Source of the DNA: Thermoanaerobacterium aotearoense
GTDB lineage: Bacteria > Bacillota > Thermoanaerobacteria > Thermoanaerobacterales > Thermoanaerobacteraceae
Length of the DNA stretch: 64,000 bases
Assembly: GCF_009905255.1 (NCBI RefSeq)
Contig: NZ_CP047602.1
Coordinates: 806,001-870,000 of the forward strand
Direction of reading: 5' to 3'
Part shown: one piece after another, positions 41,033-51,154 of the stretch
Numbering within the stretch: the stretch's first letter is position 1
How the letters are laid out: the number at the start of each line of letters is the position of its first letter
Notes under the pieces: generated by a model
Seen by the model: the letters and a program-made list of their open reading frames with translations, nothing else
The model's database searches: none
Told to the model about the DNA's origin: nothing
Made by a program: the position numbers and the translations under genes

Positions 41033-42454
41033 CTATGCTTGCTTAGATATCTTGTACAAATTCCAAGGAATCTTATCGATTAGTCTTCCTTTGTATATTG
41101 AGTCAGAACCCATGAATATATAGCGCAAGTCCTGTTTTTGTGGAATATTCAATTTTATCCACAATATATTTTTGTCTATTATTGGTCTTGATGCTATAGA
41201 TTTAAGAAGCGAATTATTGGCTTTTTTGTACTGATAGAGCTTGTCATTTACCAATCCTAAATCGATCCTCTTTATGCTGTTATTGTAAAACAGCCTCATT
41301 TCGATGTTGTATCGTACATTTTTAGATATAGGTGACAGTGTTTGAACACCTATATACAAGTGGTTGTCGTAGTAGAATGAAGCAAGCTTTGTAAGATCAG
41401 CGCTTTTATAGATTTCCTGATCGAGAATTCCACCTGCTGGTATGCTTAAAAGCGAGAAAGGCATGTTTTTGTCGTATAAATTAGGTTTCGTTTCAACTTC
41501 TGGAATCGTAATGACAGGCTTTGTCCCGAAAAGCTCATTTTTCCTTACAAACGCCAATAAAAATGGCTCCATCACTTTTATCTGCGATGTATACTGCTTA
41601 ATGGCTTCTTCCTTTTTAGCTTCTTCTTGCTTTGAAAGAGGAATACTTTGCCATACAGTGTTGCTGTCTTTCATGTCTGTTGGCGGTAAAAGAGAATCAT
41701 TTGGCATCAATAACCATGGTACAGGCCATTGTGGATGGTGAACTAAAAACATGTGCTCTTTTACGTTTAGATTAAGTGCTGTTATTGCATACCTTGTAAA
41801 GTTGCTTACAGCCCAGTGATCGGGATGTACGTCATCTGCTAAAGGATAGTAAATATCTGTAGGCTTAAATGACTTCATGATATCTTGCAGCTCATTTTCT
41901 AAATTTTCACCTGTATATGCAACACCAGGTTTGTACGCATCTTTATATGGAGAGTATGCTACATTTGTTCCACCGCTAATCCTGGGTTTTCCATTATCCC
42001 AAAAATCGCTCCATAAAAATCTTGTGCTGCCATCAGCAAAACCTAAAAATATTACGTCATTCTTTGGAAGCCCTAATACAGACATTGCGGCTAAACTTTC
42101 ACTGTGCCTTTGAAGTCCAAGTTTATAAAAGTCTGCTGGTGTAGGATTGATATGGCCTGTAAAGACTTGAGCAGCTTTTTTGTAGCTTTCGCCATCTGTT
42201 ACAATCACCACTTTTATGGGGCGTTTCAATTCAATAGCTTTTTGTATGACACCTGCCATTCCCAATGATTCATCATCAGGGTGTGGTACGACTGCAAGTA
42301 TTCTTTGTCCCGGATCGTCGTTATTTGGAACAGGCTTTTTCTCTGTGAGATTTGCAAAAGTAGTTTTTAAATTCATTATAGATGCTATAATAATGACACT
42401 GATTAGCCCAAAAGTTATAAATATATACTTCCATTTGAATAGTTTCTTGTTCAA
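41033..42454 (-). CDS. PIG-L family N-acetylglucosamine deacetylase-like protein
   Basis: 473 residues. One N-terminal membrane segment ('YIFITFGLISVIIIASIM') and then the PIG-L domain: zinc ligands in 'AVVPHPDDESLGMAG' and 'ADDVHPDHWAVSNF', plus 'VVIVTDGESYKKAAQ'. The C-terminal 150 residues form an extra beta-rich domain absent from minimal PIG-L enzymes. It probably deacetylates an extracytoplasmic sugar or glycolipid. 20 bases upstream of the FAD oxidoreductase on the same strand. Confidence 0.85.
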   Translation of the reverse strand: MNKKLFKWKYIFITFGLISVIIIASIMNLKTTFANLTEKKPVPNNDDPGQRILAVVPHPDDESLGMAGVIQKAIELKRPIKVVIVTDGESYKKAAQVFTGHINPTPADFYKLGLQRHSESLAAMSVLGLPKNDVIFLGFADGSTRFLWSDFWDNGKPRISGGTNVAYSPYKDAYKPGVAYTGENLENELQDIMKSFKPTDIYYPLADDVHPDHWAVSNFTRYAITALNLNVKEHMFLVHHPQWPVPWLLMPNDSLLPPTDMKDSNTVWQSIPLSKQEEAKKEEAIKQYTSQIKVMEPFLLAFVRKNELFGTKPVITIPEVETKPNLYDKNMPFSLLSIPAGGILDQEIYKSADLTKLASFYYDNHLYIGVQTLSPISKNVRYNIEMRLFYNNSIKRIDLGLVNDKLYQYKKANNSLLKSIASRPIIDKNILWIKLNIPQKQDLRYIFMGSDSIYKGRLIDKIPWNLYKISKQA

Positions 42455-42556
42455 CTTTAATTCCCCCTCGTATTTGTGTCATAATTGTAAGAAAATAATA
42501 TCAAAACTTTATGAATAAATTGTTAACAGAAGATTAAAAAAAGATAAAATGGTCAT

Positions 42557-44473
42557 TTATATTGCAGAAAAATTTTCATTTAAAACGTCGTTGTTATCGA
42601 TGAATATTTGATTCCATAGTTCAAAAGTCAAAAGAAGCCAGATTTGTCTTCCTTTATGGCTTGAGCTATCATAATCTTTAAAAAGACTTTCAATATATTT
42701 TGCATTGAAATAACCCCTAGATAATGATTTTTGGGAAAACAATATATCTTTAGCAAAATTTTTCAATTCGGAATTTAATAATGAACTTAGTGGAATTGGA
42801 AATCCATTTTTCTGCCTATTTAATATAAAACTTGGCAAAATATCTTTAAATGTCTTTTTTAAAATATATTTTTCAGTATTACCTTTATATTTTAAACTTG
42901 ATGGCAATGATGAAGCAAATTCCACTATCTTATAATCTAGAAAAGGGACACGTAATTCTATTGAATTTGCCATTGTCATCTTATCTGATTTTATAAGTAC
43001 ATCTTTTGGAAGCCATACTTTTTGATCAAAATATAACATCTGATTAATTTCATCCTTCCATTGTGGCATATGGTAAAATGAATTTAAATATTTATCGCTT
43101 TTTTTGTCTTTTATCCATAATGCTTGTAAATCTCCGCTTAAAGGATTGGATATTTCATCATCTTTAAACGTCATACCAACTCCTTTGTATCTCTTTAAGA
43201 CAGGAAGTTTTGTACGCATTAAGAAATTTTTACCGAAATTTATTTGAAAATTATTATTCAATGACTCTATTAAATCTTTTAATAAATTTGGTAATTGATT
43301 ATACTTTTTAATAGCATTTGGTTCTCTATATACAGTATATCCGGCAAATATTTCATCAGCTCCTTCACCAGATAAAACAACTTTAACGTACTTTTTAGCA
43401 AGTCTTGATAAAAAGTATAGTGGTATTGCGGTTGGATCGCTTAATGGCTCGTCCATGTACCAAATGATGTTTTTCAAATTATCTATTACTTCATCTGGTT
43501 TAATGATATATTCATGATGTTCTGTACCATAGTATTTTGCGGTTTTTTTTGAAAGAGCTAATTCAGAATAATCATTTATATTAGTTTTTGTTTTTGGCTT
43601 TTCAAAGCCAACAGAAAAAGTTTTAATAGATTTATCGTAAAATTTCGAAACCTCGGATAATATAATTGTAGAGTCTAAACCTCCACTTAAGAATATTCCT
43701 ATTGGTACATCACTTATTATTCTTTTATTAATAGATGAATCAATTAGATTTAATAATTTGTTTTCATAATAAAATTCTTCTTCTATATCAGGATTATCTT
43801 TAAATTCGATATCCCAATATTTTTTTATTTTTATGTTTTTACTATGATAAATTAATATATTTCCAGGCAATACTTCGAATATATCTTTAAACATTGTTTC
43901 ATTGCCTGGTATATATCTATAAGATAATAAGGTTCCAATTTTGTTATAATTTAACTCTGTATCTATAATACTACATTTTAGTAGTGATTTTATTTCAGAT
44001 GCAAATATAATAGTGTTATTCTTAAACGCATAATAAAGCGGTTTTATACCAAGTCTATCTCTTGCAAGAAGCAACTTTCTGTTTTTTTCATCCCAAATGC
44101 AGATAGCAAACATACCATTAAGACGTAATGCAAAATCATCACCATATTCTTCGTATAGATGTACAATTACTTCTGTATCAGATGATGTATAAAATTTGTG
44201 CCCTTTTATGATAAGATCTGTTCTTAAACTTTGAAAATTATATATCTCACCATTAAACACAACATAAATATCTTTTTCTTCATTATGGATTGGCTGATGA
44301 CCATTCTCTAAGTCTATTATGCTTAGTCTTCTCATACCAAGAGCTGTATTATTTTTAAAATAAGTACCTTCATCATCAGGTCCTCTATGAACAATGACAT
44401 TTAGCATTTCTTTTAAATCGCTTTCTCCTAAATAATTTGTCATATCTCCAGAAAATCCGCATATTCCACACAT
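42557..44473 (-). CDS. asnB: Asparagine synthetase, glutamine-hydrolysing (class B)
   Basis: 638 residues, full length. N-terminal glutaminase domain begins with the nucleophile Cys in MCGICGFSGD, then 'IVHRGPDDEGTYF', 'MRRLSIIDLENGHQPI', 'VVFNGEIYNFQSLR'. Synthetase domain: PP-loop 'FLSGGLDSTIIL', 'FSVGFEKPKTKTN', 'VVLSGEGADEIFAGY'. Makes asparagine from aspartate, or amidates another acid in a cell-envelope pathway. Start at 44473 fixed by processing logic (Cys at position 2) and by GGAGGTATC upstream. Flanked by envelope genes. Confidence 0.93.
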   Translation of the reverse strand: MCGICGFSGDMTNYLGESDLKEMLNVIVHRGPDDEGTYFKNNTALGMRRLSIIDLENGHQPIHNEEKDIYVVFNGEIYNFQSLRTDLIIKGHKFYTSSDTEVIVHLYEEYGDDFALRLNGMFAICIWDEKNRKLLLARDRLGIKPLYYAFKNNTIIFASEIKSLLKCSIIDTELNYNKIGTLLSYRYIPGNETMFKDIFEVLPGNILIYHSKNIKIKKYWDIEFKDNPDIEEEFYYENKLLNLIDSSINKRIISDVPIGIFLSGGLDSTIILSEVSKFYDKSIKTFSVGFEKPKTKTNINDYSELALSKKTAKYYGTEHHEYIIKPDEVIDNLKNIIWYMDEPLSDPTAIPLYFLSRLAKKYVKVVLSGEGADEIFAGYTVYREPNAIKKYNQLPNLLKDLIESLNNNFQINFGKNFLMRTKLPVLKRYKGVGMTFKDDEISNPLSGDLQALWIKDKKSDKYLNSFYHMPQWKDEINQMLYFDQKVWLPKDVLIKSDKMTMANSIELRVPFLDYKIVEFASSLPSSLKYKGNTEKYILKKTFKDILPSFILNRQKNGFPIPLSSLLNSELKNFAKDILFSQKSLSRGYFNAKYIESLFKDYDSSSHKGRQIWLLLTFELWNQIFIDNNDVLNENFSAI

Positions 44474-44538
44474 GTTTGATACCTCCATTTTTAATACTCC
44501 TTGTATTATATCCTTTTATGATTAAAATAATATTAAAA

Positions 44539-44571
44539 ATGGTGATACTTTGTAGTATCACCATTAATTTT
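44539..44571. terminator. Terminator hairpin upstream of asnB
   Basis: ATGGTGATACT-TTGT-AGTATCACCAT, perfect 11-bp stem. T-runs follow on both strands (TAATTTTTTT rightward, TTTTT leftward). It closes the leftward PepSY remnant transcript before asnB. Confidence 0.88.
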
Positions 44572-44586
44572 TTTGGGTAATATGAT

Positions 44587-44840
44587 TTAGTTTTGATTTT
44601 CACCTTGTTGTTGAACCTGCAAGTTATCATTATCTTTTTCATTAACATTAGATTTTTCTGCTTCATTTGCTTTTGCATTATTTTCATTATCATTTTCTTT
44701 GTCTTGTTTTAATACTTTGCCATTTCCTGCATCAACTTTTACATCTACAGTGTCAGAAGAAGGGCATGGTTCTACATTTGTTGTATTTTTACCTACTAAT
44801 ACACAAAAGAAAAACCAGAAAGAATAAATTATAGCAATGT
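44587..44840 (-). pseudogene. Remnant of a secreted PepSY-like protein
   Basis: Leftward open frame without a usable start: hydrophobic 'IIYSFWFFFCVLVGK', then 'TTNVEPCPSSDTVDVKVDAG' and 'NGKVLKQDKENDNENNAKAN', ending TAA at 44587-44589. 'VDVKVDAGNGKVL' is the typical last strand of a PepSY domain, and the tail is an acidic low-complexity linker. A proper terminator follows, so a real gene stood here and lost its 5' part. The call from the short match is tentative. The gap 44474-44938 otherwise holds only the promoter region of the PBP gene. Confidence 0.5.
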
Positions 44841-44938
44841 CTTATGTTTTGATATTGTTAATATTTAATTAATAATATTTTAATAATTTTGTTTTATAAT
44901 TTAAAACTATAGAAATTTTAAAAGAGGTGTACGATACA

Positions 44939-47245
44939 ATGAAACATAAGATATTTGCTGTTTGTATATCAATATTTTTGATTTTATTTTCCATTGGAAT
45001 AGGCGTTGTTTTAAGCGATGTTAATAGAATAATGGATAATTACTCAACCATATCTATGCATGATATAACGTCGAAAAACCGTTCATCATTGCTATATGCT
45101 AAAAATGCTCAAGGGAAATGGGTAAATATTGGCGAAATACATGGCACTGACAATAGAATTTGGGTTCCAATTAGTAAAATACCGAAAGATCTGCAAAATG
45201 CATTTGTCGCAATTGAAGACCAAAGATTTTATCAAGATAATCTTGGGATAGATCCTAAGGGTATCATAAGGGCTTTAATAGTAGATATTAAGGCAGGTTT
45301 TAAACCTGTCGAAGGAGCAAGTACAATAACGCAGCAATTGATTAAAAACACTATTTTCCCGCAAATAGCAAGCAAAAAAACTATCACTAGAAAAATAGAA
45401 GAAGCCATTTTAGCATGGAAATTTGTGCATAAGTATTCCAAACAACAAATATTAGAGGCATATCTTAATACGATATATTTAGGAGGTCCCAACTTAAATG
45501 TGTATGGCGTTCAAGCTGCAGCGTTAGGTTATTTCGGTAAAAATGTAAATCAACTTGATTTGGCTCAATCAGCTATGATCGCAGGCATAACTGAAGATCC
45601 AGCAAGATATTCACCATATGCAAATGAAACATACGCGATACAAAGGCAGCATTTGGTACTGCAAAAGATGTTAGAATTAGGCTTTATAACTAAAAGTCAA
45701 TATGAACAAGCTATAAATGAAAAATTAACATTTAAAAAATCAAATTTATTGAGTTATAGTCATGAGTATTTTATAGATCAAGTCATAAACGATGTGACTT
45801 CGAAATTAGAACAAAAATATCATTTAACTAGGCAAGAAGCGTTGAATAAAATTTATAATGGTGGATTAAGGATTTTTACAACAATGGACTTAAATATACA
45901 GTTAAGCATGGAAAATGTGTTTTCAAATCCAAAGTACTTTCCTGTCAACAACAAAATAAAAGAAAAAGTACAAGGTGCTATGGTTGTAATTGATTGGAGG
46001 ACAGGAGAAGTAAAAGGAATTGTAGGGGGGAGAGATGGTGAAAATCAAAAATTGCTTTTTAATAGAGCTACACAGTCTTTTAGGCAGCCTGGATCATCGA
46101 TTAAACCTTTGACAGTATATGCGCCAGCATTGGAAAGTGGATTAACTCCAGCATCAATAGTAAATGATGAGCCAATAAACATAAATGGATGGTCTCCACA
46201 TAACTATGAGAACACATTTCAAGGTCCTGTCACTTTGACAAAAGCATTGGCAGATTCAATTAATATTCCAGCAGTTAAAATTGTTGAGAAAATTGGTCTC
46301 AATAAAGCTGCAGAATATGGGAAAAAATTTGGATTAGATATAACCCAAAATGATATGTATTTACCAGCACTTGCATTAGGAGGACTAAGTCGTGGTGTAT
46401 CTCCACTGCAAGAAGCAAGTGCTTATGGTGCAATAGCAAATGGTGGCATATATTTATCACCAATAACATTTACGAAAGTAGAAGATAGCAATGGGAATGT
46501 AATACTTGAAAATGCTCCTTCTGAAAGATATGTCATGTCAAAAAAGAATGCTTATATTTTAGAGATGATGATGGAAGAAGTAGTGAAATATGGAACAGGT
46601 ATAAATGCAGCATTACCTAATATGCCTGTTGCTGGTAAAACGGGTACAACTGATAATTATGATAATGCATGGTTTACGGGTTTTACACCCTATTATGTAG
46701 GTAGTGTTTGGATGGGCTTTGATAGTAACAGGAGAATTGTAGACGACAGAATAGGACCAGTTGTTGGAGGCACATTTCCAGCTGAACTTTGGAAAGCAGT
46801 TATGTATGAAATTCACAAGAATTTACAACCTGTTGACTTTCAAGCGCCGAATGGAATTTCAAAAGAATATATTTCAGAAATTGTTAATAACGCAATTGTA
46901 AATGTAAGCGCAAATGAAAAAACGTCAAATTTATCTCAAAATAATAAAATACAAGACACGACAAAAAATAATACTAACAATTCAAATAATTATAGTGCAA
47001 TTTTGAACAATATGAACAATGTAACAAATAACAATTCAACAATGAACGGTAATATAAATAATGCAAATAGTAGTTTAAATAGCAACATTAGTAAAAGTTC
47101 TAATGGAACAAATATAAATTTAGATAATAAAGGTAATACTTTATTGTCTAAAAATAACATTAATAGTCAAGATAAAAGTATAACTTCTGATTTAAATAGT
47201 ACAAAATTGACACCTCCATCAAATAAAAGTGATAAAAGTAATTGA
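44939..47245 (+). CDS. Class A penicillin-binding protein (PBP1A-like)
   Basis: 768 residues. Membrane anchor (about 6-25). GT51 domain: 'FVAIEDQRFYQDNLGIDPKG', 'GASTITQQLIKN', 'KYSKQQILEAYLNTIYLG'. Transpeptidase: SxxK in 'PGSSIKPLTVY' near 390, SIN in 'LADSINIPAVK', KTGT in 'PVAGKTGTTDNYDNAWFTGF'. Polymerises and crosslinks peptidoglycan outside the membrane. The last 130 residues are an Asn/Ser/Thr-rich low-complexity tail, unusually Asn-rich. Start at 44939 has AGAGGTG upstream; a GTG at 44927 is part of that site. Confidence 0.92.
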   Translation: MKHKIFAVCISIFLILFSIGIGVVLSDVNRIMDNYSTISMHDITSKNRSSLLYAKNAQGKWVNIGEIHGTDNRIWVPISKIPKDLQNAFVAIEDQRFYQDNLGIDPKGIIRALIVDIKAGFKPVEGASTITQQLIKNTIFPQIASKKTITRKIEEAILAWKFVHKYSKQQILEAYLNTIYLGGPNLNVYGVQAAALGYFGKNVNQLDLAQSAMIAGITEDPARYSPYANETYAIQRQHLVLQKMLELGFITKSQYEQAINEKLTFKKSNLLSYSHEYFIDQVINDVTSKLEQKYHLTRQEALNKIYNGGLRIFTTMDLNIQLSMENVFSNPKYFPVNNKIKEKVQGAMVVIDWRTGEVKGIVGGRDGENQKLLFNRATQSFRQPGSSIKPLTVYAPALESGLTPASIVNDEPININGWSPHNYENTFQGPVTLTKALADSINIPAVKIVEKIGLNKAAEYGKKFGLDITQNDMYLPALALGGLSRGVSPLQEASAYGAIANGGIYLSPITFTKVEDSNGNVILENAPSERYVMSKKNAYILEMMMEEVVKYGTGINAALPNMPVAGKTGTTDNYDNAWFTGFTPYYVGSVWMGFDSNRRIVDDRIGPVVGGTFPAELWKAVMYEIHKNLQPVDFQAPNGISKEYISEIVNNAIVNVSANEKTSNLSQNNKIQDTTKNNTNNSNNYSAILNNMNNVTNNNSTMNGNINNANSSLNSNISKSSNGTNINLDNKGNTLLSKNNINSQDKSITSDLNSTKLTPPSNKSDKSN

Positions 47246-47247
47246 TT

Positions 47248-48450
47248 TTATGCTATCCAATTCCAAGTTGTAAATAGAATAAAAAATAGCCCTTGAATCA
47301 TAGGTAAGGAAATTAATAATGCAATTCCTAAATTTGGATACTTTTTTGATAGTTGTGCTAATGATATCATCAAAGGAAAAAGTACTAAAATATAACGGGT
47401 CATGCTTGCTAATGGTGTCATAGAGTACAAAGTTGGTGCTGATATAGGTATTATAACTCCAATTAATGTAAAAATAATCCATGGCCAAGGTTGTCCGTAT
47501 TTTTTACCAATTAAAGGGAGAATTATACCTAAAATTGCTGCAGTAACATCAATAGTACTATAAACATGTGAAAACTGAATATTCCAAGCGCTTATATATT
47601 TTCCAGAAGGAAATTTTGCTGATGGTATTGGAGTTAAAATGTTCTTGAAGGCAGTTATTATGCCCATCCATGGTGGTGATAAAAATCTTCCCCATCCACT
47701 TTCAGCGTGAATAAAACGCAATGGATCGCCTGTAGAATGCCATAAATATATTGCCCATAAAGAAAAGGTAAAAGGTATTAAAAATAAATGAAATAAAATT
47801 TTCCAAGCCTTCTTTCCGTATTTCTCTATTGCTATCCAAGACAAGGGTATAAACAAAGTTATTCCGAGATTACGTGTTAAAACTGCTATACTGCTACCTA
47901 AACTTGCAATCCACCATAATTCTTTGTCGGCAGCCCAAAATGCAAGAATGGTTCCGAAAAAAAATAGTGATTCAGTGTAGATGGCAGAGAAGAAAAAAGA
48001 TGTTGGAAATAAAAATGTAAAAATAATTGTTAATTTTGCTATTTTTGAATCAAAGTGATTTTCTACTAAATCGTATAAAAAGAACAAAGAAAAGATAAAA
48101 AACAAATTAGAGATAAATATTCCTGATATAATATATGGAATATGTATTAATTTATGTATAAAACTTATAAGCGCTGGATAGAGTGGGAAAAAAGCTTGAG
48201 GTGAATAATGAGATTTATAAGGTATATTGTATCCATATTTTGCGATAGCTAAATACCACTGTGAATCATATCTATCCCACATTGTAAAAATTAAAGGTGC
48301 CTTAGACATAGGCCACGGCTGTGATGGTTTACCACCAGGTATGCGTAGATTTGCTACCCAACCTATAAATACAAGAACAATACGAGATATTAGCCATATT
48401 ACTGCTATCCAAGATAAATTTTTGAGTTTATTAATATAAATATATATCAT
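47248..48450 (-). CDS. PIG-V-like mannosyltransferase (GT-C fold membrane protein)
   Basis: 400 residues, about 10 membrane helices. After the first helix the loop has 'FTMWDRYDSQWYLAIAKYGY' and 'AFFPLYPALISFIHKL', the catalytic WD region of PIG-V-type polyprenyl-sugar-dependent transferases. 'FFSAIYTESLFFFGTILAFW' also fits. Probably adds mannose from a lipid carrier to an envelope acceptor. Start at 48450 behind GGGGGGTATA. Convergent with the PBP gene, 2 bases apart. Confidence 0.82.
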   Translation of the reverse strand: MIYIYINKLKNLSWIAVIWLISRIVLVFIGWVANLRIPGGKPSQPWPMSKAPLIFTMWDRYDSQWYLAIAKYGYNIPYKSHYSPQAFFPLYPALISFIHKLIHIPYIISGIFISNLFFIFSLFFLYDLVENHFDSKIAKLTIIFTFLFPTSFFFSAIYTESLFFFGTILAFWAADKELWWIASLGSSIAVLTRNLGITLFIPLSWIAIEKYGKKAWKILFHLFLIPFTFSLWAIYLWHSTGDPLRFIHAESGWGRFLSPPWMGIITAFKNILTPIPSAKFPSGKYISAWNIQFSHVYSTIDVTAAILGIILPLIGKKYGQPWPWIIFTLIGVIIPISAPTLYSMTPLASMTRYILVLFPLMISLAQLSKKYPNLGIALLISLPMIQGLFFILFTTWNWIA

Positions 48451-48689
48451 AATTATACCCCCCATTGCGATTAGTTTTTGCTATTTATAGTTTAATTTAA
48501 TTTTCTTAAAATAAAATTAAAATTTTGTAAATGAATTATGAATTGCTTATTAATATATAAATAATAAAACGTTAATAGCGCGATCTGTATAGTTTTGCAC
48601 AATAAAATATGATAAAATATTGTAAAAGCAATTGTGACTAAATACTGTTTATATTTTAACACTGATCCAGCACAAAGGGGATGAAAGAG

Positions 48690-49934
48690 ATGAAGAAACT
48701 GCTTGTATTTATTTGCATTGTACTGATTGGTGTAGGTATTATGTTTTCAGCTTTTGCTGCAACAAATGATGTGAAAGTAGAATTTACTATCGGCAAAAGT
48801 CAATATACCATCAATGGTCAATATTATGCAATGGATGTAGCACCTTATATAAAAGATAACCGTACGTTTTTGCCATTGAGATATGTAGCATATGCTATAG
48901 GTGTTGAACCTCAAAACATTGTCTATGAAAATGGAGTCATAAGTATAAATAATGATAATAATGTTGTAAAGCTCAGTGTAAACAGCGATATTTTAAGAGT
49001 AAATGGAAATATAATTCAAATGGACACAAAGCCTGAGATTGTGAATAATAGGGTAATGGTGCCTGTCTATTGGATATCTAAAGCTTTTGGCATAAATATT
49101 AGCTGGAATCAATCTACATATTCTGTTACATTTGATTACATTGAAAAGACGGGAAGCAGTTTAAATATAAATAATTCTACTTTGACTAATAACAGTTCCT
49201 CTTTAGCGACATCGACAAATGTCAATCCTTCAAATGATGTAAGTAAGCAATTTAGTTGGCAGTATAGAAATGCTACGTACAGTTTAGAACTACAGATTCC
49301 TACCGATATTTTAAATTGGGATAGAAAAATACCAGCTATAATAGATACTTTTTACAATAGCAATGGTGAGCAGCAATCATCTCAGCTTTCATATATGTCT
49401 GATGAAATTAAGACATTAGTTTTATCGTGTTCGGAGTATGCAAATAATAATTACACACCGTGGGTAACAGAAGAATCAAATTACGACTATGTAAAAGATG
49501 TAGCAAAAACTTTACTGCAAATGGCTCAGAATAATGGATTTGATAATTTTCACACGGCTGAGTTTGTGCAAAGTTTTGTGGAATCTATTCCGTACAAAGT
49601 AACGGATACGCCTGAGCTTCCTGTTCAAACTCTTGTGGATGGCGGTGATTGTAAGGATAAATCAATATTATTGGCTTCATTGCTTAAAAATCTAGGTTAT
49701 AATGTGGCATTATTAGTATTTCCTCCGCCTCAAAACCAACAAGTTGGGCACATGGCAGTTGGAATAGCATTCAACGATAATGAACTTCCGCTCTACCGAG
49801 ATTACGACTTTACATATTACAGCTTTAGTGGCACAAAATATTATTTTGCAGAGACAACAAGCCCTGGTTGGCTTATAGGGCAACTAAGCGATGATTCATT
49901 AGAGCAAACAGCTTATATTTATGCTATATCGTAA
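48690..49934 (+). CDS. Secreted transglutaminase-like protein with copper amine oxidase-N domain
   Basis: 414 residues. Signal peptide ('LLVFICIVLIGVGIMFSAFA'). Copper amine oxidase-N domain (about 30-145): 'YAMDVAPYIKDNRTFLPLRY', 'EIVNNRVMVPVYWISKAFGI'. Ser/Asn-rich linker, then a transglutaminase-like fold: 'FVQSFVESIPYK', the Cys region 'LVDGGDCKDKSILLASLLKN', His in 'QQVGHMAVGIAF', Asp in 'YRDYDFTYYSF'. Likely attached to or acting on the cell wall. The start at 48690 has AAAGGGGATG upstream; the preceding ATG overlaps that site. Confidence 0.85.
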   Translation: MKKLLVFICIVLIGVGIMFSAFAATNDVKVEFTIGKSQYTINGQYYAMDVAPYIKDNRTFLPLRYVAYAIGVEPQNIVYENGVISINNDNNVVKLSVNSDILRVNGNIIQMDTKPEIVNNRVMVPVYWISKAFGINISWNQSTYSVTFDYIEKTGSSLNINNSTLTNNSSSLATSTNVNPSNDVSKQFSWQYRNATYSLELQIPTDILNWDRKIPAIIDTFYNSNGEQQSSQLSYMSDEIKTLVLSCSEYANNNYTPWVTEESNYDYVKDVAKTLLQMAQNNGFDNFHTAEFVQSFVESIPYKVTDTPELPVQTLVDGGDCKDKSILLASLLKNLGYNVALLVFPPPQNQQVGHMAVGIAFNDNELPLYRDYDFTYYSFSGTKYYFAETTSPGWLIGQLSDDSLEQTAYIYAIS

Positions 49935-49992
49935 ATAATTGTAAGATAAATCGACATTTAATAAAAATAAAGAAATTTTCAGGAGTGATACA

Positions 49993-51132
49993 ATGAACGA
50001 TAGTTTTAAAAGACTTACTCCAGAAGAAGCATTGGAAATAGCCAATAAAAGCCAAAGAGGCAAGTTGAAGATATTTTTAGGATATGCGCCTGGTGTAGGA
50101 AAGACGTATGCAATGCTTGATGAGGCAAACAGAAGATTGAAAAGAGGTCAGGATGTCGTTATTGGGGTTGTAGAAACGTATGGCAGAAAAGAAACTGAAG
50201 CGATGATAGGTGATTTAGAGATAATACCTAAGAAGGAAATCATATACAAAGGCACTGTACAGTACGAGATGGATCTTGACGCTATATTAAAGAGAAAACC
50301 GCAAGTCGTTTTGGTAGATGAGTTGGCACATACAAATGTCCCTGGCAGCAAGCATAATAAAAGATATGAAGATGTAGAGGAAATACTGCAAAATGGGATA
50401 AACGTTTTGTCGACTTTGAATATACAGCATTTAGAAAGTTTAAATGACACTGTAAAACAGATTACTGGTATAACGGTGAGGGAGACGATTCCAGATACAA
50501 TAGTTAACAATGCTGATGAAATAGAAGTCATAGATGTAACGCCTGACGCTCTTCAAAATCGATTAAAAAGAGGCGAGGTATACAATCTCGATAAAGTTGA
50601 TCAAGCGTTAAAAAATTTTTTCCGCAAGGGAAATTTAAATGCACTAAGAGAACTGGCACTCAGACAGTCTGCGGATGAAGTTGATGAAGACTTGGAGCAA
50701 TACATGAAAGAACATGGTATACAAGAAAATTGGGAGACAAATGAAAAGATAATGGTATGCATAAGTTTTAATCCGCTTGTAAAAAAATTAATAAGGCGGG
50801 GTGCCAGAAGAGCACACCGCTTTAAATGCGAATGGATAGTCGTGTATGTAGAATGTACCAATATTTTCGCTAAAAAGCCAACTAAAAAGGATATGGAGGT
50901 ATTGGAAAGCCATTTTAAGCTTGCTAAGCAGCTTGGGGCTGAAGTAGTTGTATTAAGGGGGAAAAGCGTATCGGAAGAACTGCTTAAATTCGCCAAAGAA
51001 AGACATATTACACAGATAATAATGGGTCATTCAAATAGAAGAAAATGGGAGACGCTTTTAAGAGGATCTACAGTACAGAAACTAATAAACTCGGCAAAAA
51101 ACATTGAAATACATGTTATCCCATATAACTAA
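49993..51132 (+). CDS. kdpD: Stand-alone KdpD N-terminal sensor (KdpD + universal stress domain, no kinase)
   Basis: 379 residues. The KdpD domain (about 20-230) has Walker A in 'FLGYAPGVGKTYAML', 'VIGVVETYGRKETEAM' and 'VLVDELAHTNVPGSKHNKRY'. The universal-stress domain (about 245-379) has 'MVCISFNPLVKKLIRRGARR' and the nucleotide motif 'MGHSNRRKWETLLRGS'. The membrane, GAF, HisKA and HATPase parts of full KdpD (about 900 residues) are absent, with a clean stop. In S. aureus the KdpD stress domain binds c-di-AMP, so this may be a c-di-AMP sensor of the adjacent pump (inference). It converges on kdpC, 22 bases away. Confidence 0.9.
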   Translation: MNDSFKRLTPEEALEIANKSQRGKLKIFLGYAPGVGKTYAMLDEANRRLKRGQDVVIGVVETYGRKETEAMIGDLEIIPKKEIIYKGTVQYEMDLDAILKRKPQVVLVDELAHTNVPGSKHNKRYEDVEEILQNGINVLSTLNIQHLESLNDTVKQITGITVRETIPDTIVNNADEIEVIDVTPDALQNRLKRGEVYNLDKVDQALKNFFRKGNLNALRELALRQSADEVDEDLEQYMKEHGIQENWETNEKIMVCISFNPLVKKLIRRGARRAHRFKCEWIVVYVECTNIFAKKPTKKDMEVLESHFKLAKQLGAEVVVLRGKSVSEELLKFAKERHITQIIMGHSNRRKWETLLRGSTVQKLINSAKNIEIHVIPYN

Positions 51133-51154
51133 TCAAAATGCAAAAATTGCACTC

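Noticed and set aside
49993..51132. Truncated KdpD pseudogene
   Set aside because: The frame is intact, ends just after a complete universal-stress domain and keeps all motifs; kinase-less KdpD proteins are known in Firmicutes, so it is treated as a working gene.
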